The position numbers and the translations under genes were made by a program. Positions 1-6,298 of a stretch of 10,861 bases of DNA are shown in pieces; position 1 is the stretch's first letter; each line of letters begins with the position of its first letter. The notes beneath the pieces were generated by a model. The model saw only the letters and a program-made list of their open reading frames with translations, searched no databases and had not been told where the DNA came from. The stretch is from Vulcanimicrobiia bacterium (GTDB lineage Bacteria; Vulcanimicrobiota; Vulcanimicrobiia; Vulcanimicrobiales; Vulcanimicrobiaceae): positions 1-10,861 of the forward strand of contig JANWKW010000022.1 of NCBI GenBank assembly GCA_025451135.1, written 5' to 3'.

Positions 1-1381
1 CTCCGAAGACCAAGAGCTCGCGACTCGCGCCCGGATCGCGGCCGGCGGCGTGAAGCTCGTCTACACCACCCCCGAAAAGCTCGAAGACGAGGGCTTCCAG
101 GCGATCCTCCGCACGCTCAAGGTGCCGCTCTTCGTTGTCGACGAGGCGCACTGCATCAGCCAATGGGGCCACGACTTCCGGCCGGCGTACTTGGCGCTCG
201 GTCACGCCATCGAACGGCTCGGCCGCCCGACCGTGCTGGCCGTCACCGCCACCGCTACCCCGGCCGTCCGCGAAGACATCCTCCACCAGCTCGGGATCGA
301 GCACGTCAAGCCGATCGTCAAAGGCTTCGACCGTCCGAACCTGGTCTACGAAGCGCGCCGCGCGGACAAGGACGCCGACAAGCTCAAGTCGCTGGCGGCG
401 CTGTTCACCGGGCCGGAGGCGCTCTCGGGCACCGGCATCATCTACACGGCCACCATCAAGAACGCGCTCGAAGTCCAGGCCTATCTCAACGACAAGCTCC
501 ACGTGCCGGCCGCGGTCTACCACTCGAAACTGCAGAAGCACGATCGCACGACCGTCCACAACCTCTTCATGGACGAGGCGATCCGCGCGGTCGTCGCGAC
601 CAACGCGTTCGGTCTGGGCATCGACAAGCCGAACATCCGGTTCGTGGTCCACTACGATCTGCCGGGCTCGGTCGAGGCGTACACGCAGGAAGCCGGTCGC
701 GCCGGCCGCGACGGCGACCCGTCGCGCTGCATCCTGATCTATCGCATGAGCGACACGCGCGTGCAGAACTATTTCCTGACCGGCAAGTATCCGGACGTCG
801 AGGAAGTGCAGCGCGTCTTCGGGACGATCGAGGTGTTCGGCGCGCAGGAGCGCGTGACGGTGACCGACCTGCGCAAGATCCTCCAGCTCCCGCTCACCAA
901 GCTCAAAGTCATCCTGGCGCTGCTCAAGAAATCCGGCTACATCGAAGCGGCCGGGAAGTCGGCTTACACGCTGACCGAAGCGGTCCGCAAGCATCGCGAT
1001 CTGGTCCTCAACCTCGCGTCGTACGACACCAAGAAGTCGTACGACCAGAGCAAGCTCGCGATGATGCTGCAGTACGCCGAATCGCCGTCGTGCCGCCGCC
1101 GCTTCATCCTGAACTATTTCGGCGAGGATTTCGCCGAGGCCAACTGCGGCGCGTGCGATAGCTGCCTGCGGGCCGCCGCGAAGGGCCCGATCCCGCTCGC
1201 GTTCGACCGCGGCGAGGACAACTTCCGCATCGCCGACGTGGTCGAGCATCCGAAGTTCGGACAAGGCACGGTCGAACGGGTTGAGAAAGACCTCGTCACC
1301 GTGCTCTTCCCATCCGTCGGCTACAAGACGCTCCTGGCCTCGGCCGTGCACCGAGAAGGCGTCGCGACCAAAATTGCCTGA
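1..1381 (+). CDS. recQ: RecQ-family ATP-dependent DNA helicase, 5'-truncated by the window edge
   Basis: This is a superfamily 2 DNA helicase that unwinds DNA 3' to 5' during recombination and fork repair. The frame is open from base 2, so the N-terminus, including the Walker A motif, lies outside the window. Counting from the GTG at 50, motif II DEAH is at 31-34, followed by the RecQ aromatic loop (SQWGHDFRP). Next come motif III (TATATP), motif V (ATNAFGLGIDKPN) and motif VI (QEAGRAGRDG). A winged-helix-like stretch precedes the zinc motif of Cys348, Cys366, Cys369 and Cys372, whose spacing resembles E. coli RecQ. No HRDC domain follows. Residues 393-443 instead resemble the Tudor-like C-terminus of UvrD/PcrA, with HPKFGQGTV as the key motif. 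The stop overlaps the TTG start of the next gene. The family call is firm; the Tudor assignment is by eye. Confidence 0.95.
   Translation, partial: SEDQELATRARIAAGGVKLVYTTPEKLEDEGFQAILRTLKVPLFVVDEAHCISQWGHDFRPAYLALGHAIERLGRPTVLAVTATATPAVREDILHQLGIEHVKPIVKGFDRPNLVYEARRADKDADKLKSLAALFTGPEALSGTGIIYTATIKNALEVQAYLNDKLHVPAAVYHSKLQKHDRTTVHNLFMDEAIRAVVATNAFGLGIDKPNIRFVVHYDLPGSVEAYTQEAGRAGRDGDPSRCILIYRMSDTRVQNYFLTGKYPDVEEVQRVFGTIEVFGAQERVTVTDLRKILQLPLTKLKVILALLKKSGYIEAAGKSAYTLTEAVRKHRDLVLNLASYDTKKSYDQSKLAMMLQYAESPSCRRRFILNYFGEDFAEANCGACDSCLRAAAKGPIPLAFDRGEDNFRIADVVEHPKFGQGTVERVEKDLVTVLFPSVGYKTLLASAVHREGVATKIA
1226..1378 (+). other. Tudor-like (UvrD/PcrA C-terminal type) domain at the RecQ C-terminus
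   Basis: This 51-residue segment begins RIADVVEHPKFGQGTVERVE and continues with a beta-rich stretch (LVTVLFP, GYKTLLAS). The pattern of a hydrophobic-V-x-H-x-x-FGxGTV core followed by alternating strands matches the small SH3/Tudor-like domain ending UvrD and PcrA helicases, which in those proteins contacts RNA polymerase. It sits directly after the zinc motif. Assignment is by motif recognition only. Confidence 0.6.
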
Positions 1382-3020
1382 TCGTCGAACGGGTCCGGTC
1401 CTCGCCGCGGCGTTCGCCGCGATCCTCGCAGCATCGGCCCTCGGCGCCCGCACGCTCGCGCAAGAGACCCCCTCCCCGGCCCCATCGGCGACGCCGTCGC
1501 CGCAGGTCTCGGGCGCGCCCGGATCGCCCACGCCCTCGCCGACGCCGTCGCCCAGCCCGACGCCGCCGCCGATCCTGGTGGTCCCGCAGGCCGGCGCCGT
1601 ACCGGTCGGCGAGCACCAGGTCTTGCAGATCTCGTCGGTGCTCGGCGACGTCACCGTCAAGGTCGCCGATCCGGCGGTGGTCGACGCGGTCGTCGATCAG
1701 GGCACGCGCACGCTGACGCTGACCGGCAAGGCGCCCGGCGCGACCGTCGTGACGGTCGGCGACGCGCGCGGCCTCACTCGGGACGTCCCGGTCCGGGTCG
1801 CGTTCCTCGCGGGCACGATCGCGCCGTCGGCCGTCCTGCGGCTGACCGGCGATCCGGCCTCGGCCGACTATGTGAAGATGCAGGCGGTCGCGCTCGCGAA
1901 GCGGCTAGCGCAAGCGCGCCCCGGCGCCCAGGTCGTCGCGACCGTCGATCAGCTGACGTACGCGGGCGCGCTCGCGCAGGACGACGTCGTCACCATCGAC
2001 GTCCCGGTCCTGATCCAGGGCGTGGGCTTCTTCGAGGCCGACGGGACCACGCGGGTGCGCGTCGAGAACGTGGCCGCGCCGCGCATCGCGCCCGCCACCT
2101 TGATGGTCAGCGATTATCCGGAACGGCTCGAATCCGACGGCGTGCTGTTCACCGCCGATCTCGCGCGCGAGACGCCGTCGCGGTTCCTTTACTTCCACTT
2201 CAATCCGGCCGGTCAGCCGGATCGCCGGATCGTCCTGCGGGCAGAGAACACCTCGCCGGAACCGGCCGTCGTACAGTTCATCAGCGGCGACGGCGGCCCC
2301 GGCGCCAACGAGATGGAGGTCGGCCACGACGCGACCAAACGGTTCTTGGTGCGGGTCGTGCAGAACGAAGGCAGCTTGATCGCGATCCCCGGGAACGCCG
2401 CCGTCAATCTGGTCGAAGACGCCGTGCCGGCCGGAGCCGTCGTCGCGAACCTGCTGCAGCTGCGCGTGCTCAGCGGCGGCGGCGTGCACCTCACCCTGTT
2501 CGCACAGGACGCGACGTCGGATCCGGGCGAGTCGCTGGCGAGCACCGAGCTGCTCGAAGGCGCCTACAAGCACGCGCGCGGCATCTACGACATCCCCGAG
2601 TTCCACGACGCGCGCGCCTGGAGCGTCTCGGATCCGTATCTCGAACTCTCGGTCGGACAGATCCCGCTCCCCAACCGGCTCAAGGGCGAGGCGCTTTCGG
2701 GCGACTACGGCGTGCTGCAATCGTTCGTCGTCAACGTGATGAACCCGTACGCCACGCCGCAGTCGATCGCGATCTACGAGAATCCGCGCGGCGGACGCGC
2801 GACCGGTACGTACCTGATCGACGGCGTGCTGATCCAATCGCATCAGGTGCCGGCCTATTCGCGCTACAAGATCCGGCAGTACGTCGTTCCGGCCAAGGGC
2901 TTCGTGCGCGTGACCATCGTGACGATGCCCGAAGGCGGTTCGTTCTATCCGCTCAAGCTGATCTTCGCCCCGGACGACGGCAGCGTCGCCCCGGGCGCGC
3001 CGGGTTCGCCCGTCTACTAG
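1374..3020 (+). CDS. Secreted protein of unknown function with Pro/Ser/Thr linker and pilus/secretin N-domain-like segment
   Basis: I do not recognise this 548-residue protein as a named family. The TTG at 1374 is chosen because it yields a proper signal peptide: an Arg-Arg start, a hydrophobic core at about residues 8-25, and likely cleavage near TLA/Q at 29-30. Codons further upstream only shadow recQ. A GAGAAGG sits 14 bases upstream, rather far for a Shine-Dalgarno. Residues 30-66 are a Pro/Ser/Thr-rich linker. Residues of about 67-143 (VPVGEHQVLQ, VADPAVVDAVV, LTLTGKAPGATVVTV) resemble the N-terminal domain of CpaC/secretin pilus proteins. The remaining 400 residues look beta-rich, with one cluster suggesting Ig-like folds, and show no catalytic motif or C-terminal membrane anchor. 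The gene overlaps recQ by 8 bases, suggesting co-transcription. A periplasmic or surface role is inferred. Confidence 0.8.
   Translation: MPDRRTGPVLAAAFAAILAASALGARTLAQETPSPAPSATPSPQVSGAPGSPTPSPTPSPSPTPPPILVVPQAGAVPVGEHQVLQISSVLGDVTVKVADPAVVDAVVDQGTRTLTLTGKAPGATVVTVGDARGLTRDVPVRVAFLAGTIAPSAVLRLTGDPASADYVKMQAVALAKRLAQARPGAQVVATVDQLTYAGALAQDDVVTIDVPVLIQGVGFFEADGTTRVRVENVAAPRIAPATLMVSDYPERLESDGVLFTADLARETPSRFLYFHFNPAGQPDRRIVLRAENTSPEPAVVQFISGDGGPGANEMEVGHDATKRFLVRVVQNEGSLIAIPGNAAVNLVEDAVPAGAVVANLLQLRVLSGGGVHLTLFAQDATSDPGESLASTELLEGAYKHARGIYDIPEFHDARAWSVSDPYLELSVGQIPLPNRLKGEALSGDYGVLQSFVVNVMNPYATPQSIAIYENPRGGRATGTYLIDGVLIQSHQVPAYSRYKIRQYVVPAKGFVRVTIVTMPEGGSFYPLKLIFAPDDGSVAPGAPGSPVY
1461..1571 (+). 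repeat. Low-complexity Pro/Ser/Thr linker coding repeat
   Basis: This stretch encodes a linker of repeated TPSP-type units after the signal peptide. The 13-mer CGACGCCGTCGCC occurs at 1489-1501 and again at 1540-1552, 51 bases apart and in frame. Such tracts are typical flexible spacers in exported proteins and can change length by slippage. Confidence 0.75.
3017..3020. other. Palindromic CTAG providing both convergent stop codons
   Basis: The plus-strand gene ends in TAG at 3018-3020, and the minus-strand glycosyltransferase ends in TAG read from 3019 down to 3017. The two coding regions overlap tail to tail, leaving no untranslated space between them. Confidence 0.97.
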
Positions 3021-4051
3021 ACCGAGCCGCCCTTGCGCAGCGCCGCCGCGTAGACGGCGCGCATCGCTCCGGCGTTGGCGTCCCAGGCGAAGCGCTCGAT
3101 CGCGCGTGCGCGCGCCTCGGCCGCGCGCGCGTCGAGGTCGCCGCGCAAGGCGCCCGCGAGCGCTTCCGTCCAGGCCGCGACGTCGAGCGGCACGACCGGC
3201 GCGTCGTCGCGCACGACTTCCGGTAGCGAGCTGCGGTCAGAGACGATCACCGGCGTCCCGGCGCAGAGCGCCTGCGCGGCCGCGTAACCGAAGCCCTCGT
3301 AGCGCGACGGGACCGCGACGACCGCGGCCGAGGCGTAGAGTTCGAGCACCTCGGCCCGCTCCACGTATCCGCGCAGTTCCAAGCGGCCGGCCACGCCGAG
3401 TTCGCGCGCGAGCGCGATCACCTCGTAGGTGTACTCCGTCGACGGACCGACCGAGACCACCCGCGCGTTCGGCAGGCCGACGAGCACGCGCGCCAGGAAC
3501 TCGAGATTCTTGCGCCGCTCGATCGTGCCGATCGCCAGGATCGTGCGCCCGTCGCCGGCGCGCCGCGGCAGCCGCATGTAGTCGTCGGCGACGCCCGGAT
3601 AGACCACCGTCACGCGCGATGCGTCCAGGCGCGGCGCGGCGTCGAGCAGCTCGCCGCGCGAGAATTCCGAGTCGACCACGATGCGGCGCGCGTGCCGATA
3701 GCGGTCGATCGAGACCGCGCCGAAATAATACCGCGCGTACGGACGCGCGTGCCCCTGCACGCGCAGCCAGGCGACGTCGTGCACGGTGACGACCGCCGGC
3801 ATGCCGAGCGCGAGCGGCATCGTCCCGGCGGCGCAGTGGAGCAGGTCCGCGCCGGACGCGAGCGCGCGCTGCGGCAGCAGCACCTGATCCCAGTAGACGC
3901 GCCGGTCGAAGCGCCACGGATCGATCCGCGGTTCGCACAGCCGCACCACGTCGATGTCCGACCGTTCGAGAGCGCGGGCCAGACCCCCGACGTACTCCCC
4001 GATCCCGGTGGCGGTGCCGATCGTCAGCTGCGCGTCGAGCGCGATCTTCAC
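3017..4051 (-). CDS. GT4-family (GT-B fold) glycosyltransferase
   Basis: This 344-residue enzyme probably adds a sugar from a nucleotide-sugar donor to a surface glycan or lipid-linked acceptor at the cytoplasmic face. The GTG at 4051 is chosen because the protein then begins VKIALDAQ, the usual first strand of the family, and because it makes a GTGA overlap with the preceding TPR gene; a GGAG lies 10 bases upstream. Visible motifs are the acceptor-side glycine loop (TGIGEYVGGLARAL, 15-28), VVYPGV at 149-154, the donor-domain opening ILAIGTIERRKN at 171-182, and PSRYEGFGYAAAQALCAGTP at 248-267. The family's E-x7-E motif reads Glu252...Gln260, so the second acidic residue is Gln (codon CAG). 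Sugar and acceptor cannot be deduced. Its stop lies within the CTAG shared with the convergent gene. Confidence 0.92.
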   Translation of the reverse strand: MKIALDAQLTIGTATGIGEYVGGLARALERSDIDVVRLCEPRIDPWRFDRRVYWDQVLLPQRALASGADLLHCAAGTMPLALGMPAVVTVHDVAWLRVQGHARPYARYYFGAVSIDRYRHARRIVVDSEFSRGELLDAAPRLDASRVTVVYPGVADDYMRLPRRAGDGRTILAIGTIERRKNLEFLARVLVGLPNARVVSVGPSTEYTYEVIALARELGVAGRLELRGYVERAEVLELYASAAVVAVPSRYEGFGYAAAQALCAGTPVIVSDRSSLPEVVRDDAPVVPLDVAAWTEALAGALRGDLDARAAEARARAIERFAWDANAGAMRAVYAAALRKGGSV

Positions 4052-4803
4052 GACGGGCCGGCTCCATGCCGGGCCGCGCGCGCCAGGCCGGCGGCCGCAT
4101 CGGCGCTGTTCGGATTGATGCCGAGCGCCCGAGCGAACGCGTCGCGCGCCGACGGCCAATCCTCGAGCAGGACGAACTGATTGCCGAGCGCGAGCCAATA
4201 CTTCTCCGAGAGCGGCGCGAGCGCCACCGCCTTGCGGTATCCGGTCAAGCTGTTCTTCCAGGCGGCTGCCCGGATCGAGGGGTCCAAGAACCCTTGGCGC
4301 GTCGCCAGGCGCCCGAGCGTCCAATACGCCTCGGCGACCGCGTCGGGATGCGTCGTCAAGGCCTCCAGCCGCACCAGCAATTCGTCCTCGAGCGCGTAGG
4401 CGCCGACCGGATCCTTGACGCCCATCGCCTTGACGTAGCGCGAGACCGCAGCCACGTCGGGCGCGACGAGGTAGTATTCGAGCGCGAGCCGCGACTGACC
4501 GCGCGCGGCCGCGACCTGCGCGAGCAGTTCGTTGCGGGCGGGATCGGGCGGCATCCGGATGGCGTGCGCCTGCGCGCCGTCCGGATCGCCGTTCGCGAGC
4601 GCATCGCGCGCCAGCATCTGCTCGACGTAGGGCGCCGGAGCGATCCGTTCCAACGTGCCGTAGATGGCGAGGCCGAGCGGGCGCGGCGCGCGGCCGAAGA
4701 TCGCGGCCGAACCGAGCTGCACGCAGGCAAGTGCCGCGACCAGGGCTGCGACGACGAGGGTGAGGACGGCGAAGAGCGGTGCGTGGGTCCGCGCGAGGGT
4801 CAG
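4048..4803 (-). CDS. Membrane-anchored TPR-containing protein, probable CTG start
   Basis: TPR proteins usually serve as scaffolds for protein complexes; the partner here is unknown. No ATG, GTG or TTG occurs in frame between the upstream stop at 4864-4866 and GTG 4722. Starting at 4722, however, would cut off a clear hydrophobic helix at the N-terminus. The CTG at 4803 makes a CTGA overlap with the preceding gene's stop, like the NTGA junctions elsewhere in this operon. A possible GGTGA Shine-Dalgarno sits 4 bases upstream. From CTG the protein has 251 residues: a short polar N-terminus, a membrane helix at about 9-27 ending in Cys27, then a helical body. The clearest TPR, near 195-245, contains YWLALGNQFV and ARDAFARALGINPNSADAAA. 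A lipoprotein reading at Cys27 is possible, but the lipobox is poor. The gene is real; its start is inferred. Confidence 0.78.
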   Translation of the reverse strand: MTLARTHAPLFAVLTLVVAALVAALACVQLGSAAIFGRAPRPLGLAIYGTLERIAPAPYVEQMLARDALANGDPDGAQAHAIRMPPDPARNELLAQVAAARGQSRLALEYYLVAPDVAAVSRYVKAMGVKDPVGAYALEDELLVRLEALTTHPDAVAEAYWTLGRLATRQGFLDPSIRAAAWKNSLTGYRKAVALAPLSEKYWLALGNQFVLLEDWPSARDAFARALGINPNSADAAAGLARAARHGAGPS

Positions 4804-5813
4804 AACTTCACCGTGAAGTTGACGTCGGCGCGCGTCTGCGAGGTGCTGTTCGCCGGGGCCAGGTTATCCAAGAAACGGTACTGCCGCGCGCTCACGACGA
4901 TCGCCGAGGACGAACGCGGGATCGCGAACGTCAGATTGCCGACGTACGAGAACTTGGACGTGTCGAGGTTCGGCGAGAAGCCCTGCGCGTCGACCGCGCC
5001 GGTGTAGCGCTGCGTCCCGTACTGCATGCCGACCGTCAGGTTGCGCGCGATCGGGACGGCCAGTCCCGCGTCGATGCCGCGGGTCGTCACGTCGTTGTAG
5101 CCGCCGGCCATCTGGGCGACGCTCATGCCGGGCACGTCGGCGATCGACGGCTTGGCGGCGAGGCCCGGACGGTACTGGAAGGTCGGGACGGTCTGGCTGC
5201 TCAGCCGTTCGTAGGTGCTGCCGAGGTCGAACTTGACGCGGCGCCCGGCGACGCCCAGGCTGACCGACGAGATCGCCTGCAGGCGCTGGTCGCGCGCGGA
5301 GAGTTCCGCCAGTTCCGCGTCGCCGCTCGCTCCGCTCAGCTGGAACGTGCCGACACTGGTCGCGGGGTCATACGCGGTGCTCGCGTCGCGCAGCGACGAA
5401 GAGAAGGCGACCGGCGCGTCGTCGGAGCGCGCGAGCGTCGGGGCGGTCAGCGCGAACCGCGAGAGGTAGGCGGGAGCGTAGGCGGCCGTCGCGACCGGAG
5501 CCGGCGAGGGCGGCACGAACCGCGACGCCGGGATCGCGACCGGACGGAAGAAGGCGAGCGAGAGCGGAGGCAGGTCCGGGAGCACGACGCGCGCGATCGC
5601 CGGCAACGCGACCGGCGTCGTGATGCGGAAGGCGAGGCCGCGCAGCGAACGATCGGCGCCCGGCGAGAATTCGGCCGGTTCGGTCGGCACGCGCCCGAAG
5701 GTCCGCATCGCGAACGCCGACGACAGGTCGGAGATCGGAGACGCCGTGGCAACGCCGATCCAGAGCGCTGCGACCAGCACTGCGATCAAGACGGCCGAGA
5801 CGACGCGACGCAT
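4800..5813 (-). CDS. Predicted outer-membrane beta-barrel protein of unknown function
   Basis: I do not recognise this 337-residue protein. ATG 5813 follows a strong GGAGGAG Shine-Dalgarno. The N-terminus is a classic signal peptide, with Arg-Arg, a hydrophobic core at about 5-22 and likely cleavage at ATA/S after residue 24. A Pro/Ala-rich region (about 65-135) leads into a second half of alternating polar and hydrophobic residues that read as amphipathic strands: SVSLGVAG, VKFDLGSTYE, GIDAGLAVP, LTVGMQYG, SYVGNLTFAI, AIVVSARQYRF and ADVNFTVKF. The final residue is Phe, the C-terminal aromatic that marks many BAM-assembled barrels. It is the only gene in the minus-strand series with an intergenic gap before it, and it overlaps the TPR gene by CTGA. 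Barrel topology and an envelope role are inferences from pattern; strand number cannot be given. Confidence 0.82.
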   Translation of the reverse strand: MRRVVSAVLIAVLVAALWIGVATASPISDLSSAFAMRTFGRVPTEPAEFSPGADRSLRGLAFRITTPVALPAIARVVLPDLPPLSLAFFRPVAIPASRFVPPSPAPVATAAYAPAYLSRFALTAPTLARSDDAPVAFSSSLRDASTAYDPATSVGTFQLSGASGDAELAELSARDQRLQAISSVSLGVAGRRVKFDLGSTYERLSSQTVPTFQYRPGLAAKPSIADVPGMSVAQMAGGYNDVTTRGIDAGLAVPIARNLTVGMQYGTQRYTGAVDAQGFSPNLDTSKFSYVGNLTFAIPRSSSAIVVSARQYRFLDNLAPANSTSQTRADVNFTVKF

Positions 5814-5815
5814 GT

Positions 5816-5822
5816 CTCCTCC
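5816..5822 (-). promoter_or_regulatory. Strong Shine-Dalgarno of the beta-barrel gene
   Basis: GGAGGAG reads on the minus strand with its GGAGG core 4 bases before ATG 5813. It is the best ribosome-binding site in the window and fixes this start. It suggests independent translation initiation here, unlike the coupled overlaps elsewhere in the operon. Confidence 0.85.
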
Positions 5823-5860
5823 AAAGACCGGTATTCCCGGGTAATTCAGCTATCGGACGA

Positions 5861-6298
5861 TTACTCCGGACCCAACAGGTACGACGTACCCCTACCGGGA
5901 CTCCCGCTACCAAGATACCGTCGGCCTATCAGTATAGCAGCATAATCGTCGATCGGCCTGGGCGGAAGCTGGAGACTGCGCGGGATCAGCCGGCGCCAGC
6001 CCCGGGGCGGGTGATCCGCGAAATACAGCTCCCGGGCGCGCAGGGTGGTCTCGCGCTCGTCGACCAGGGCGATCGGCAGGCCGAGCCCCTCGAGCGCGAC
6101 CCGGACGGGCCGGACGTTCGTGCCGTGGCCCAGGGCGACCGCCGCCAGCCCGTAGGTCGCCGCCAGCGCCGCGAACCGGGCCGAGAGCCCGTCGTTCGGG
6201 GCGATGCCTTGGTCGAGGACCGACCCGTCGGGGGCGAGGATCGCGTAGCCGACCTTGCGGGTGCCGGGGTCGACGCCCAGGACGGGTCCGCCGGTCAC
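5861..6298 (-). CDS. yqgF: YqgF/RuvX-like RNase H-fold nuclease
   Basis: Family members process the 5' end of 16S rRNA precursor or act as putative Holliday-junction resolvases in the cytoplasm. The protein has 145 residues, near the family's usual size. It opens with the RNase H-fold metal motif GVDPGTRKVGYA (Asp10). It continues with VALGHGTN, DERETT (80-85) and a C-terminal DDYAAILI (Asp117, Asp118), giving the expected acidic residues. GHGTN in the middle replaces the more usual GLP-type segment, so this is a divergent subfamily. GTG 6298 overlaps the DUF3084 stop as GTGA; no Shine-Dalgarno is evident, which fits coupling. The last 24 codons include 10 ending in A or T (for example ATA twice, TAT, CTT), unlike the rest of the gene. 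They encode a Gly/Ser tail with no obvious conserved motif. RNA versus DNA substrate cannot be decided. Confidence 0.87.
   Translation of the reverse strand: MTGGPVLGVDPGTRKVGYAILAPDGSVLDQGIAPNDGLSARFAALAATYGLAAVALGHGTNVRPVRVALEGLGLPIALVDERETTLRARELYFADHPPRGWRRLIPRSLQLPPRPIDDYAAILIGRRYLGSGSPGRGTSYLLGPE
5878..5906. repeat. Two adjacent perfect inverted repeats at the 3' end of the yqgF-like gene
   Basis: GGTACG-A-CGTACC (5878-5890) and CGGGA-C-TCCCG (5896-5906) are perfect dyads with single-base centres, 5 bases apart. They lie within the last 15 codons, between the candidate promoter and the barrel gene. The one-base centre suits a protein-binding operator better than an RNA hairpin. Chance occurrence in GC-rich coding DNA is possible. 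Confidence 0.4.
5931..5939 (-). promoter_or_regulatory. Candidate extended -10 promoter element inside the end of the yqgF-like gene
   Basis: TGCTATACT reads on the minus strand and differs at one base from the extended -10 consensus TGnTATAAT. It would start transcription near 5924, giving a leader of about 110 bases to ATG 5813. No good -35 hexamer is seen at 16-18 bases. The host's sigma-factor preferences are unknown, so this is a weak call, supported mainly by the local AT-rich codon choice. Confidence 0.3.

Noticed and set aside
163..1161. Long plus-strand open frame inside recQ
   Set aside because: It is an alternate frame of a clearly conserved helicase, with biased Arg/Pro/Gly composition caused by high GC. 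The same applies to the other long opposite-strand frames under the lpt genes.
1281..1373. Upstream TTG (1281) as start of the secreted protein
   Set aside because: It would add 31 residues encoded over recQ that disrupt the signal peptide. TTG 1374 places the signal sequence at the N-terminus.
2992..3012. Possible terminator hairpin (CGGGCG / CGCCCG, 9-base loop) before the convergent stops
   Set aside because: It is only a 6-base stem with no T-tract on either strand, and such stems are common by chance at this GC content.
4052..4324. Longer glycosyltransferase start at 4324
   Set aside because: The added 91 residues overlap the TPR gene and do not resemble the family. The GT-B first strand begins at GTG 4051.
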